A DNA stretch of 56,740 bases from Neomegalonema sp. (lineage in GTDB: Bacteria > Pseudomonadota > Alphaproteobacteria > Rhodobacterales > Rhodobacteraceae), in the NCBI GenBank assembly GCA_022760435.1, contig JALEFY010000036.1, positions 1 through 56,740 on the forward strand, read 5' to 3'. The position numbers and the translations under genes are program-made. Below are positions 29,438 to 37,823 of the stretch, piece after piece. Numbering within the stretch: position 1 is the first letter of the stretch; every line of letters starts with the position of its first letter. The notes beneath the pieces are model-generated. The model was not told where the DNA came from. It worked only from the letters and a program-made list of their open reading frames with translations, and made no database searches.

Positions 29438-30376
29438 ATGGTGGGTAAGATCATCTCGGTCGTGAACCGCAAGGGCGGGGTGGGCAAGACCACCTTGTCG
29501 ATTGCACTGGGCAAGGCTTTCGTTTCCGAGTTCGCGCAAAGCGTCGCTCTGGTCGATCTCGACCCGCAGGGCACCGCGAGCCAGGTCCTCATGCGCGATA
29601 ACGATTACGCAAACCTCTTGCGGCGCGAACAACAGGGCCCGTTGGGGACGACGACCAACATTTCTCTCGTCACCCTGATGAAATCGGAGGAAACGGTCTT
29701 CGATGGGATGATGAGCCGGTGCCGATACGGGATGGTCCACAACATCACCGGCCGCGCCGATGTGAATTTTGATCTCTACCCGATCCAGGATGAGTTCTGG
29801 GAGTTCGAATACGAAGAATTCCGTGAGAATCAGGGACAAGAGCTCGACAGCAAAATCGCAAGGATGCTGACGACGCTGACCAACACGGGCGACCCGCGTA
29901 GGCGCGATTGGGTGATCATCGACTGCCCGCCAGGCTTTACCCGCTCCTCCCGCGCAGCACTGATGGCGTCGGACATGATCCTATGCCCCTTCACCCCGGA
30001 CGAGATTTCGGTGTTAGGGATCCCAAGTTTCAATTCAGCGCTGAAAAAGCTCAACAGGGAAAGCGGAACGAATAAACGTTGCTATTGGATTTGCAATCGA
30101 TACAGAAACCAAGGCAACAGCTCTGCAAGATGGCTAAGATACGCAGTAGAAAATCATGCTGACCTTTTGCTCCGAGCAGGTGGCTTGGCCGAAACCTCTG
30201 AGAACATGGACCCTCTACAAAGCGCCTATCCGATTTTTCAGGACAGCGCTCAAGTGCAAAATAACATGTCTGTAGAAGCCCCGATGACGCTACAGCAAAC
30301 ATTTGGCAACGTGAACGCTAACCAGATCGTCAGTATCGCCAAAACAATCAAAACGGAGATCGAGCAAAATGGTTGA
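29438..30376 (+). CDS. ParA/MinD-like P-loop ATPase
   Basis: 312 residues. It has the deviant Walker A KGGVGKTT (12-19) with the signature lysine, VALVDLDPQGTAS (Walker A' region) and Walker B WVIIDCPPG near residue 160. It is longer than MinD and carries an insert rich in acidic and aromatic residues (EFWEFEYEEF). No parB or parS-like partner is visible, so chromosome partitioning is unlikely. The 5' half has host-like GC (about 62 percent at 29461-29520), while 30061-30360 falls to roughly 42-50 percent in 60-base blocks counted by hand, suggesting a mosaic or foreign origin. It overlaps the next gene by 8 bp. Confidence 0.85.
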   Translation: MVGKIISVVNRKGGVGKTTLSIALGKAFVSEFAQSVALVDLDPQGTASQVLMRDNDYANLLRREQQGPLGTTTNISLVTLMKSEETVFDGMMSRCRYGMVHNITGRADVNFDLYPIQDEFWEFEYEEFRENQGQELDSKIARMLTTLTNTGDPRRRDWVIIDCPPGFTRSSRAALMASDMILCPFTPDEISVLGIPSFNSALKKLNRESGTNKRCYWICNRYRNQGNSSARWLRYAVENHADLLLRAGGLAETSENMDPLQSAYPIFQDSAQVQNNMSVEAPMTLQQTFGNVNANQIVSIAKTIKTEIEQNG

Positions 30377-30932
30377 TCGGACCAATCTTCTCAAGCTCTG
30401 CGTCGAGCAGGTAAAATTCAACTCCGCCGATGCGGTCAAGTTCAACAATACGCTGTCGCGGGCGCTGGCGATTGCCTTGCCAGCGATCTCGCTGGAGCGC
30501 GCGCAGGCGATCTGCGAGCATGATGGCGGGGATCTGATCGCCTCCCTGAAAACCCTGCTCACCATCCCGGAACTGAAGAAAGTCGCCAAGGCCTGGGAGC
30601 CCAAGCGGACCATCGCCGCGACCGAGACCCAGACCGAGATCGCCACCGCCCTGATCGAACTGCTCGAGGGCAGCCGCGCGCCTTATGAGAAGCCGAGCCT
30701 GACGCTCAAGGCCGCCCATGCCCTCTCGCGCGAGCAGCATGAGGCTCTGCGCCACCTGATCGCCCATCGCGCGCCGCTCGCCCATCTGCGCAGCCTCGCC
30801 ACCAAATGGGACAAGCACGGCCCCTCGATGAAATCCGAGGAACTCGGCACCGTGCGCAAGCATCTGCTCGCCCTGCTCGATGCGCAATCCGCCCCCACAT
30901 CCGCCCCGGCCAAAAAGAGCAAGGCGGCGTGA
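30369..30932 (+). CDS. Helical protein with lysine-rich tail, unknown function
   Basis: 187 residues, no recognised family. It is predicted almost wholly helical (LLKLCVEQVKFNSADAVKF, ALIELLEGSR, QHEALRHLIAHRAPLAHLRSLA) and ends in a flexible APTSAPAKKSKAA tail. Its ATG lies inside the end of the ParA-like gene (8-bp overlap), so the two are translationally coupled and probably act together. GC returns to host level in this gene. A role as DNA- or ATPase-binding partner would fit the basic tail, but that is speculation. It is followed at once by the shared terminator with rpsD. Confidence 0.65.
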   Translation: MVDRTNLLKLCVEQVKFNSADAVKFNNTLSRALAIALPAISLERAQAICEHDGGDLIASLKTLLTIPELKKVAKAWEPKRTIAATETQTEIATALIELLEGSRAPYEKPSLTLKAAHALSREQHEALRHLIAHRAPLAHLRSLATKWDKHGPSMKSEELGTVRKHLLALLDAQSAPTSAPAKKSKAA

Positions 30933-30935
30933 ATG

Positions 30936-30970
30936 AAAAAAGCTCCCCAGCCATCGGGCTGGAGAGCTTT
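30936..30970 (-). terminator. Intrinsic terminator of rpsD
   Basis: AAAGCTCCCCAGCC (30939-30952) pairs with GGCTGGAGAGCTTT (30957-30970), with one mismatch and loop ATCG. Read on the minus strand it ends in a run of six T from 30941 down to 30936. It lies between convergent genes and could also stop the nuclease-ParA transcript. Confidence 0.88.
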
Positions 30971-31012
30971 CGACACCGCTCCGGCAAGAGCAGACAGTTC
31001 GCGCGAACCTGA

Positions 31013-31633
31013 TCAGTTCTGCGCGTAATATTCGACCACGAGTTGCGGCTCCATCTGCACCGCATAGGGCACATCGGACAGGGTCGGAACGCGGATATAG
31101 GTCGCGGTCAGTTTCGAGTGATCGACCTCGAGATATTCGGGCACGTCGCGCTCGGCCAGGGCCACCGCTTCGGCGATGATGACGAGCTGCTTGGACTTCT
31201 GACGCACTTCGATGACATCGCCCACCGACACCCGGTAGGAGGGGATGTTGACCCGCTGGCCATTGACCGTGACATGGCCGTGGTTCACGAACTGGCGTGC
31301 GGCAAAGACGGTCGGCACGAATTTGGCGCGGTAGACCACCGAATCGAGGCGCTGCTCGAGCAGGCCGATCAGGTTCTCACCGGTATCGCCCTTGCGGCGC
31401 TCGGCCTCGGCATAGATGCGGCGGAACTGCTTTTCGGTCAGATCGCCGTAATAACCCTTCAGCTTTTGTTTCGCGCGCAGCTGGGTGCCGAAATCCGACA
31501 TCTTGCCCTTGCGGCGCTGGCCGTGCTGACCCGGCCCGTATTCACGTTTATTGACCGGCGATTTCGCCCGGCCCCAGATGTTCTCGCCCATGCGGCGATC
31601 GATCTTGTGCTTTGCTTGTGTACGTTTCGACAT
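31013..31633 (-). CDS. rpsD: 30S ribosomal protein S4
   Basis: 206 residues from the ATG at 31633 ([20 protein letters not shown]), with AGGA 8 bp upstream; the open frame extends further but carries no conserved sequence. It has the ribosomal S4 N-terminal region ([21 protein letters not shown]) and the S4 RNA-binding domain ([34 protein letters not shown]). A primary 16S rRNA-binding assembly protein. It is monocistronic here, with a promoter-like element upstream and a strong terminator downstream. Confidence 0.97.
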   Translation of the reverse strand: MSKRTQAKHKIDRRMGENIWGRAKSPVNKREYGPGQHGQRRKGKMSDFGTQLRAKQKLKGYYGDLTEKQFRRIYAEAERRKGDTGENLIGLLEQRLDSVVYRAKFVPTVFAARQFVNHGHVTVNGQRVNIPSYRVSVGDVIEVRQKSKQLVIIAEAVALAERDVPEYLEVDHSKLTATYIRVPTLSDVPYAVQMEPQLVVEYYAQN

Positions 31634-31801
31634 CAAAAAATCCTGTGATGGCCGCCAAAGGAAAAAATCGGCAACCGGCAAGTAGAAACGGCGCTCTCCT
31701 CTCCCCGTCTGCTCGGCTGAGCGGAAGGGGCGACAGGGCCCTTGTTGCCAAGGCCACGAACGCCAGGAAACCTCTCGCACCAACGCGCCAGAGAAGACGT
31801 G

Positions 31802-31829
31802 TTCATACAAGAGCACCCTTGAATGTCAA
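31802..31829 (-). promoter_or_regulatory. Sigma70-type promoter for rpsD
   Basis: On the minus strand TTGACA (31829-31824) and TATGAA (31807-31802) are separated by 16 bp, placing the start of transcription near 31795 and giving a leader of about 160 nt before the rpsD ATG. The -35 box is a perfect consensus match. Confidence 0.65.
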
Positions 31830-31985
31830 GCGCCCTCGCGGGAGCGGTAGCATCCGACCGGAGGGAAGGTTGGGCGAAAGGTTGGGCAATTTTCGCGCGC
31901 CTTCATTCCATGTTTACCGCCTCTACGCATTCTGCCTGAGGTTAAAGCCTCGCAAGGCAACCCAGAAAACCAAAAGGAGAACCCG

Positions 31986-32180
31986 ATGGACCCCGAAATG
32001 TTCGGCGAAGGCGCCCCGATCACCGCGCCGAAGGCAAAATCACTGCGTGCCACCCATCCGCTGATGGGCGACGATCTGCTGCTCGATCTGGCTGACGAAG
32101 ACGAAATGGATGGCGAGCTTTACGCGCTGATGGGCGATTTCGTCCCGTCCGGCCGCGACTGGCTGAACGACAGCCTCTAA
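31986..32180 (+). CDS. Small acidic protein, unknown function
   Basis: 64 residues (MDPEMFGEGAPITAPKAKSL start), preceded by AAAAGGAG at good spacing. The second half is strongly acidic (LLLDLADEDEMDGELYALMGD) and ends FVPSGRDWLNDSL. No membrane segment or signal peptide. Divergent from rpsD and convergent with the Kef-type antiporter gene. The ribosome site and isolated position argue for a real gene. I do not know the family. Confidence 0.6.
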   Translation: MDPEMFGEGAPITAPKAKSLRATHPLMGDDLLLDLADEDEMDGELYALMGDFVPSGRDWLNDSL

Positions 32181-32263
32181 GCCGCCCCCTCTCGAAGGCC
32201 CCGCACCAGATGCGCGATGGAAGGCCCCCATCGCGCGGCTGGCGCGGGCATCGCTTCCAGCGC

Positions 32264-34033
32264 TCAGAAATCCTTTTCCAGCGAGTATTTCTGACGCATC
32301 TTCTGAATGCCGCCATGGGCGCCATATTCCGATTGAAGCCGCAGCAATTGCATATCGCGGCGTCGGAACTCGTCAATCAGATCCTCGATCCCCTCTTCCC
32401 CCTCCCAATGCGCGATGGCGCGCGTGGCAAGGTTCACCGAAGCCTCGAAGGTTTCGCGCTCGACAAAATGCGCGCCCGCCGCTTCGAGCTCGAGATAGGT
32501 GAAGCGGTCATAGGTGGTGACGAAAATCTCCAGATTGGGAAAACGCTCGCGGATACGCTCGATCGCGAGGCGGGCGCCGTGCCGATCGTCGATGCATAGA
32601 AAGATCGCACGCGCCTGATCCGCCCCGGCACTGGCAAGCGTATCGAGACGCCGCGCATCACCAAAATAGACCTCATTACCAAAGGACATGCCGATCCGGA
32701 TGCGCTCCGGGCTGTTATCGATCAAGGTCACCTCATAGCCACGCAAGCGCAAGATGCGCCCGACGACCTGCCCCATGCGGCCAAAACCGGCGATGATGAT
32801 CGGACGAAGCCGCGCATCCTCTGGCGCTTCCTCCATCATCGGCACCGGCTGCGCCTCACCGCTCTCACGCCAGCGCTCGGCCAGCTTGTCCGCGAGCTTC
32901 ACGATAAATGGGGTCGCGGCCATCGACAAGGTCACCGCTGCCATCAACAGCGAGCCATTGGCGATTCCCATGACCCCCTGCGCCATGGCGACCGAGAAGA
33001 TCACGAAACCGAACTCACCGCCCTGGCACAACGTCGCCGCGATCCGCACCGCATCACTGACCGGCGAGCGGAACGCGCGGGCCAGCAGGTACAGGATCGC
33101 CATCTTCAGCGCGATCAGCAGCACAACGCCAGCGATGAGCAGGCCGATATGCTCGGCAACCAGCTCGAGATCCATGCTCATGCCGATGGCGATGAAAAAC
33201 AGCCCCATGAGCAGACCGCGGAAGGGTTCGATATCGGTCTCGAGTTGATGGCGAAACTCGGTTTCCGCGAGCAGCACCCCGGCGAGAAACGCCCCGAGCG
33301 CCATCGACAAACCGACCGCATCCATGGCCAGCGCAGAGCCCACCACAACGAGCAGGGCCGCTGCGGTGAAAACCTCATCCGCGCGTGCAGCCGCGATCAG
33401 GCGGAAGATCGGCTTGAGGGCGAAATGCCCGATCAGGAACAACCCGCCCACTGCGCCCGCCGCCTTGAGCCCGGCCAGCCAGAGCGGATCGGCACCGGTA
33501 TCGCTGGGCGGGGCCAGCAAGGAAACCAGCGCCAGCAGCGGGACGATGGCCAAATCCTGAAACAACAGGATCGCAAAGGACCGATCACCGTAGGGCGCTG
33601 AAAAATCGCCCTTTTCACGCAAGATCTGCACGGCGAAGGCGGTAGAGGACAAGGCCAGACCTGCACCCGCGACGATCCCTTCGGTGGCCGACATCCCCGA
33701 GGCCAGCGCCAGCGCCCCGATTGCGCCACCGGTGATCATCACCTGCGCCAGACCCAGACCAAAGATCTCCTGACGCAAGCGCCATAATCGCGCCGGTTTG
33801 AGTTCGAGCCCGATCACGAAGAGCAGCAGCACCACGCCGAACTCGGCAATGCGCAAGGTGTCATCGGCATCGGCGATCAGACCGACGGCATGGGGCCCGA
33901 TAACGACACCGGCTGCCAGATAGCCGAGTACCGATCCGAGGCCGAGGCGCTTGAACAGCGGCACCGCGACGACGGCGGCTCCCAGATAGACCGCAGCGGC
34001 CGCCAGATAGCCCGTATCCCCAGCGCTTGCCAT
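32264..34033 (-). CDS. kefB: Kef-type monovalent cation/proton antiporter (CPA2) with RCK domain
   Basis: 589 residues. The first roughly 380 form a CPA2 transporter of about 12 helices (YLAAGVVIGPHAVG, GAGLALSSTAFAVQILREKGDFSAPYGD). An RCK N-terminal domain follows: PIIIAGFGRMGQVVGRIL is the NAD-binding glycine motif and ends strand two at VTLIDNSPER. The C-terminal tail is helical. KefB/KefC proteins release K+ in exchange for H+ during electrophile stress and are gated by glutathione adducts. The quinone-reductase ancillary gene kefF/kefG is not present next to it. KefB versus KefC cannot be decided. Confidence 0.92.
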   Translation of the reverse strand: MASAGDTGYLAAAAVYLGAAVVAVPLFKRLGLGSVLGYLAAGVVIGPHAVGLIADADDTLRIAEFGVVLLLFVIGLELKPARLWRLRQEIFGLGLAQVMITGGAIGALALASGMSATEGIVAGAGLALSSTAFAVQILREKGDFSAPYGDRSFAILLFQDLAIVPLLALVSLLAPPSDTGADPLWLAGLKAAGAVGGLFLIGHFALKPIFRLIAAARADEVFTAAALLVVVGSALAMDAVGLSMALGAFLAGVLLAETEFRHQLETDIEPFRGLLMGLFFIAIGMSMDLELVAEHIGLLIAGVVLLIALKMAILYLLARAFRSPVSDAVRIAATLCQGGEFGFVIFSVAMAQGVMGIANGSLLMAAVTLSMAATPFIVKLADKLAERWRESGEAQPVPMMEEAPEDARLRPIIIAGFGRMGQVVGRILRLRGYEVTLIDNSPERIRIGMSFGNEVYFGDARRLDTLASAGADQARAIFLCIDDRHGARLAIERIRERFPNLEIFVTTYDRFTYLELEAAGAHFVERETFEASVNLATRAIAHWEGEEGIEDLIDEFRRRDMQLLRLQSEYGAHGGIQKMRQKYSLEKDF

Positions 34034-34652
34034 AGACCTTGGTTCTCCCCTCGCTCGAATTCATTTCCTTCGATTAGGTATAAGGGCCCCTTACTGCGGT
34101 GCAAAAGAGGCAAGTCGGCAAGAACCACGGCGCTGGCTTCACTTTTCGTTACATTTCTCCCACACATGCGCGCTGCATGCCGCTCGGGCGCAACAAGCCC
34201 TCATAAGCCCGAAGATCAGCGATTGCAGGAGACGGCTTTTGCGAGCTGCACTGCAAAGGCAAGCGGGTCGCTGCCAGCCGATAACGCTCAGCGGCAACGA
34301 CCCTGATTGTGGAGGCAATCGAACACGACCCAAGCCTACTCACCCCTGATCGGATGCTCTGTGTTCGGTCACCAGACCGCTACAGTATCCATCCGCATTG
34401 GCGCGAGAGCACACACCACTCACACATCGCTCCACGAGCGGAGGGTTAAGGGCGAACCGGGCCCGGAATGCGGCGGGCAGGTGAAGGAGAAATGACACAT
34501 CTGAAGAAAAAACGCATTGGCGCGGTCTCGAATGCGTCTGTTTCAAGCGCGGGCGGCGCGTGGGCGCAAACAAAAAAGGGGGCGCGAAGACCGCTCCCCC
34601 CTCATCTTTCCAAGGCTTGTTTCCAGGGCATGTTTCCAGAGCTTGGCGTGGC
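34034..34652. other. Intergenic region, no gene supported apart from a terminator
   Basis: 619 bp between the antiporter start and the end of the 34653 gene. It contains the terminator at 34572-34600 and presumably the antiporter promoter. A short frame from 34492 has a good ribosome site (AAGGAG) but reads through the terminator hairpin, so I do not annotate it. Confidence 0.55.
34572..34600 (-). terminator. Intrinsic terminator of the 34653-35531 gene
   Basis: On the minus strand GGGGG (34600-34596) and GCG pair with CGC and CCCCC (34582-34578) around a five-base loop, with one A-G mismatch, followed by a run of six T (34577-34572). It lies about 50 bp beyond the stop codon. Confidence 0.8.
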
Positions 34653-35531
34653 TTATTCGTAGCGCCGCAGGATTGTCGCGGCGGTCTCCATCGAAGTCGC
34701 GCTTTTCGCGGTCCATTTCGATACGAGCACACATTGGCGCTTGGCCAGCATGTCACGCGCGCATTTGATCGCATCTTCGAGCCGCGCCTTCTCGAGCCCC
34801 ATTTCTTCCTTGTATTTCAAGAAGGTGCCCCGGCGCTGCGTCGCGGCGATGCGCTCGGTTACCTGATCGCAGGTGATATTCTGCCCGTCGAGCGCCTCGG
34901 CCAACCCGTCCGGCTCTCCAGAAGCCTGGCACAATTTCCACAAAATATCCGTATGCACATGCGGATAGAGCCGGATCAGGGTGCGCCAACGCTCCAGCAA
35001 ACTCGCATATCCGCGCCCAACCTCGACCGGCGTCCAGAACTCATAGGCGCTCAGGAAATAAAGCGGCTCATAGTTGGGCACGACCGCTTCGGGCGGTGCG
35101 GCGATGACCTCGGGACCTTTGGGCACGGCGATCCCTTCGCGCAGGAAGCCGTAGGATTGCGCCTTCTCAACAACCACATCGCCGGTCTCATCAATCGGGA
35201 ACAGGAACAGCACGACCCCGACCGGACGCGCGGAAAAGCGCATCAGGACCTGCACGCCCTCAAATTCTGCCGCCCCTTCGGCAACGCCATTGCCGCCCAG
35301 CGCGGTGAATTCGGTCAGACCGCCCGAGCGATCGATGAAATCCACATCGAAACTGCCCGGCTCCGCCCCAGGTGCGAGAGCGACCTTGAAGCCATCAGCC
35401 CCATCAACGCCGTAATAAGCGCCAGCGAGTTGATCTTGCGCGCTTCCCAAACCGGTGGTGATGATCAGCGCCAGCACCGCCATCAGACCCATGCGCCAAA
35501 GCTTCCACGCGGCGGCATTACCGATTGCCAT
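34653..35531 (-). CDS. Exported protein of unknown function
   Basis: 292 residues from the ATG at 35531, which has GGGGAG upstream; the open frame extends a further 37 codons without support. A signal peptide is clear (LWRMGLMAVLALIITTGLGSAQD). The mature part begins QLAGAYYGVDGADGFKVAL and has a mixed beta-rich first half and a helical second half (EEMGLEKARLEDAIKCARDML) with four cysteines in the last 90 residues. No enzyme motif is recognised. It is divergent from the LysR-type regulator at 35785, the classical arrangement for a regulator and its target, so it may be controlled by the paired operator between them. It has its own terminator. Confidence 0.7.
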   Translation of the reverse strand: MAIGNAAAWKLWRMGLMAVLALIITTGLGSAQDQLAGAYYGVDGADGFKVALAPGAEPGSFDVDFIDRSGGLTEFTALGGNGVAEGAAEFEGVQVLMRFSARPVGVVLFLFPIDETGDVVVEKAQSYGFLREGIAVPKGPEVIAAPPEAVVPNYEPLYFLSAYEFWTPVEVGRGYASLLERWRTLIRLYPHVHTDILWKLCQASGEPDGLAEALDGQNITCDQVTERIAATQRRGTFLKYKEEMGLEKARLEDAIKCARDMLAKRQCVLVSKWTAKSATSMETAATILRRYE

Positions 35532-35728
35532 TTGCCGTTTCTCCCCGAATATCGGATTTCCTGCACCGCTCTTAACCGAAGCCTCGCGGCGATTAAATGG
35601 CGGCGAGGCTGCTATGCGAGCAAAACCGGGCGCATGCGGCACCTTCGGCGCATTTGCACCCCACTGTCCGGAGTATACGAAAGCATGTGTCGGCGCTTTT
35701 TGCTCGCTATTTTAGAGAAGGTCTAGCA

Positions 35729-35761
35729 TTGCGCTGCAAAATATCCCACATTGCAGCGCAA
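35729..35761. promoter_or_regulatory. Paired operator in the LysR-type promoter region
   Basis: TTGCGCTGCAA (35729-35739) and TTGCAGCGCAA (35751-35761) are exact reverse complements, each itself of the form TTGC-N3-GCAA, with centres 22 bp apart. They lie 24 bp upstream of the lysR ATG and facing the divergent 35531 gene. Two-site symmetry at two helical turns is typical of LysR-type binding. Confidence 0.65.
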
Positions 35762-35784
35762 CATAAAATGCATTGAGGCTCCAA

Positions 35785-36699
35785 ATGGACTGGGACAAAT
35801 TGCGGGTCTTCCACGCTGTCGCCGAAGCCGGCAGCCTGACCCATGCTGGCGAGGTGCTTCATCTGAGCCAGTCCGCCGTCAGTCGGCAGGTGCGCGGCCT
35901 TGAAGAGCAGATCGGCGCGACCCTGTTTCACCGCCACCCGCGCGGCCTGATCCTCACCGAAGAGGGCGAGCATCTGTTCAAGGCAACCATGGCCATCGCG
36001 CAGGAAGTGACGGCGGCGAATGCCAGAATCCTCGACAGCAAGGAAGAGATCGGCGGCGAATTGCGCGTCACCACGACGGTGGGTTTCGGCACGCTATGGC
36101 TCGCGCCGCGGCTGACCCGCTTTCTGGAGACCGCCCCCAATCTCAATGTCGATCTGATGCTCAGCGAAGCGGTGCTCGACCTGCCGATGCGAGAGGCGGA
36201 TATCGCGATCCGTATGCGCGAGCCCAATCAGGCCGATGTCATCCGCCGCCCGCTGATGGAGGTCGCGATCCGTCTTTATGCGAGCCCGGAATATCTCGAG
36301 CAGCACGGAACACCCGTCAACTTTGACGATCTCAACGACCACCGGCTGATTTCCTACAGCCCCAATGCCCCGCAACCGGTCTCCAGTATGGAATGGCTCT
36401 ACCAGCATCTGGACAAGCGGCGTCGGCTGATCACGGTCAACCACTATTACGGAGTGCTGCAAGCCGCGCGCAACCATCTCGGCGTCGCGGCCATTCCCGA
36501 TTACATGGTGCGCGAGCAAGGCGGGCTGGTGCATGTGGTGCCCGAACTCGAGAGCCCGAGCTACACCATGTATCTGGTCTATCCAGAAGAGCTGCGCGGC
36601 TCCCAGCGTGTCGCCAAGTTCCGCGATTTCATGCTCGAAGAGATCGACAAATTCAACTCCGATCCCGACAAGCAGCCTCTGCGCGCGAAAGTCGCCTGA
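35785..36699 (+). CDS. LysR-type transcriptional regulator
   Basis: 304 residues from the ATG at 35785 (GAGG 6-9 bp upstream); a TTG four codons earlier is less likely. The N-terminal helix-turn-helix is full (LRVFHAVAEAGSLTHAGEVLHLSQSAVSRQVRGLEEQIGATLFHR). A periplasmic-binding-like effector domain follows (GELRVTTTVGFGTLWLAPRLTRFL, DIAIRMREPNQADVIRRPL). It is closest in style to the GcvA/AmpR-like branch, with an extra C-terminal tail. It probably regulates itself and the divergent exported-protein gene through the TTGC-N3-GCAA pair upstream. The effector is unknown. Confidence 0.93.
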   Translation: MDWDKLRVFHAVAEAGSLTHAGEVLHLSQSAVSRQVRGLEEQIGATLFHRHPRGLILTEEGEHLFKATMAIAQEVTAANARILDSKEEIGGELRVTTTVGFGTLWLAPRLTRFLETAPNLNVDLMLSEAVLDLPMREADIAIRMREPNQADVIRRPLMEVAIRLYASPEYLEQHGTPVNFDDLNDHRLISYSPNAPQPVSSMEWLYQHLDKRRRLITVNHYYGVLQAARNHLGVAAIPDYMVREQGGLVHVVPELESPSYTMYLVYPEELRGSQRVAKFRDFMLEEIDKFNSDPDKQPLRAKVA

Positions 36700-36737
36700 C
36701 GGGGCCTGCGCCGCAGCGCGCGCCGGGCGGCCAGCTC

Positions 36738-37715
36738 CTATCGGAAGAGCTTGTCGCCCAGATCGCTCATGCCGGAATAGAGATGCGCGACCTGCGCGCC
36801 ATAGCCATTGTAGATCTGCGTCGGCACCCGCTCACCGGTGCCCAGCACCTCCTCCGTGGCCTGGCTCCAACGCGGATGGCGCACCTCGGGGTTCACATTG
36901 GCCCAGAACCCGTATTCGCGCGGTCCAAGCTCCTCCCAGAAGCTGACCGGGCGCTCCTTGGCAAAGCGGATCGTGGTGATCGATTTGGCCGATTTGAACC
37001 CGTATTTCCAGGGCACATGCAGCCGGATCGGGGCGCCGAACTGCTTGGGCAGCACCTTGCCATAGGCGCCCATCACCATGAAGGTCAGCGGGTTCGCCGC
37101 TTCTTCGATCGTGAGCCCTTCGGTATAGGCCCAAGGATAGTAGCGCGCGCGCTGGCCATCGGCGATCTCGGGCTTGAGAAAGCTCTTGAACTCGACAAAC
37201 TTGGCCGAGGAAAGCGGCGCGGCGCGTTTCATCAGCGCTGCCAGCTCAAAACCGATCCAGGGCACGACCATCGACCAGGCCTCGACGCAGCGATGGCGGA
37301 TCACCCGCTCTTCGATCGGCATCTTCTTGCGCAAGGCGTCCATGTCGAGGGTCATCGGCTGCTCAACCTCGCCGGTGATCTCCAGCGTCCAGCCCTCGGT
37401 CGGCAGCGCCTGCGCCTTGTCATAGATGCGCTTGTGCGAGGCGAACTCGTAGAAATTGTTATAGGTGGAATTGGTCGCCTCATCGGTGATCGGCCGACCG
37501 GCATTGGTGAAATCCGGGTTGCGCGGCGCGGCCGGATCCCAAGCCTCACCGGCCAGATCCGCGCGGGCGGCATGATCGGTTCCGCCCAGCAGATAGGCCC
37601 CCCCGGCGACGGTGGCCGCCCCTCCGATCATGAAGGCGCGACGGTTGCGAAACATCGGCTCAGGGGTGGCGGCGCGCTCGGGCAGAGCCCAGTCGGGGCG
37701 GCGAAGCAGTTTCAT
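36738..37715 (-). CDS. msrP: Protein-methionine-sulfoxide reductase catalytic subunit MsrP
   Basis: 325 residues. A Tat signal is present (RNRRAFMIGGAATVAGG), as expected for a periplasmic molybdoenzyme. The molybdenum-cofactor cysteine is in RHRCVEAWSMVVPWIG, and CVEAW plus YYPWAYTEGL and PIRLHVPWKYGFKSAKSI are family hallmarks. MsrP repairs oxidised methionines in periplasmic proteins using electrons from the haem membrane protein MsrQ. No msrQ gene lies in the neighbourhood: the flanks are a convergent lysR and serB. Either msrQ is distant or another donor is used. Confidence 0.93.
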   Translation of the reverse strand: MKLLRRPDWALPERAATPEPMFRNRRAFMIGGAATVAGGAYLLGGTDHAARADLAGEAWDPAAPRNPDFTNAGRPITDEATNSTYNNFYEFASHKRIYDKAQALPTEGWTLEITGEVEQPMTLDMDALRKKMPIEERVIRHRCVEAWSMVVPWIGFELAALMKRAAPLSSAKFVEFKSFLKPEIADGQRARYYPWAYTEGLTIEEAANPLTFMVMGAYGKVLPKQFGAPIRLHVPWKYGFKSAKSITTIRFAKERPVSFWEELGPREYGFWANVNPEVRHPRWSQATEEVLGTGERVPTQIYNGYGAQVAHLYSGMSDLGDKLFR

Positions 37716-37823
37716 GGCGCTTTCCTCACAAGGTCATATGCTTGCTTTGAGTATACGCGCAGGACCGCCGCCCCGACCAATCAAAGCCGGGGCGCGCGCC
37801 ATCACAGCTTCGCGAGGCGCCGC

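Noticed and set aside
34492-34662. Short frame with a good AAGGAG site
   Set aside because: It runs through the terminator hairpin of the opposing gene and shows no protein features.
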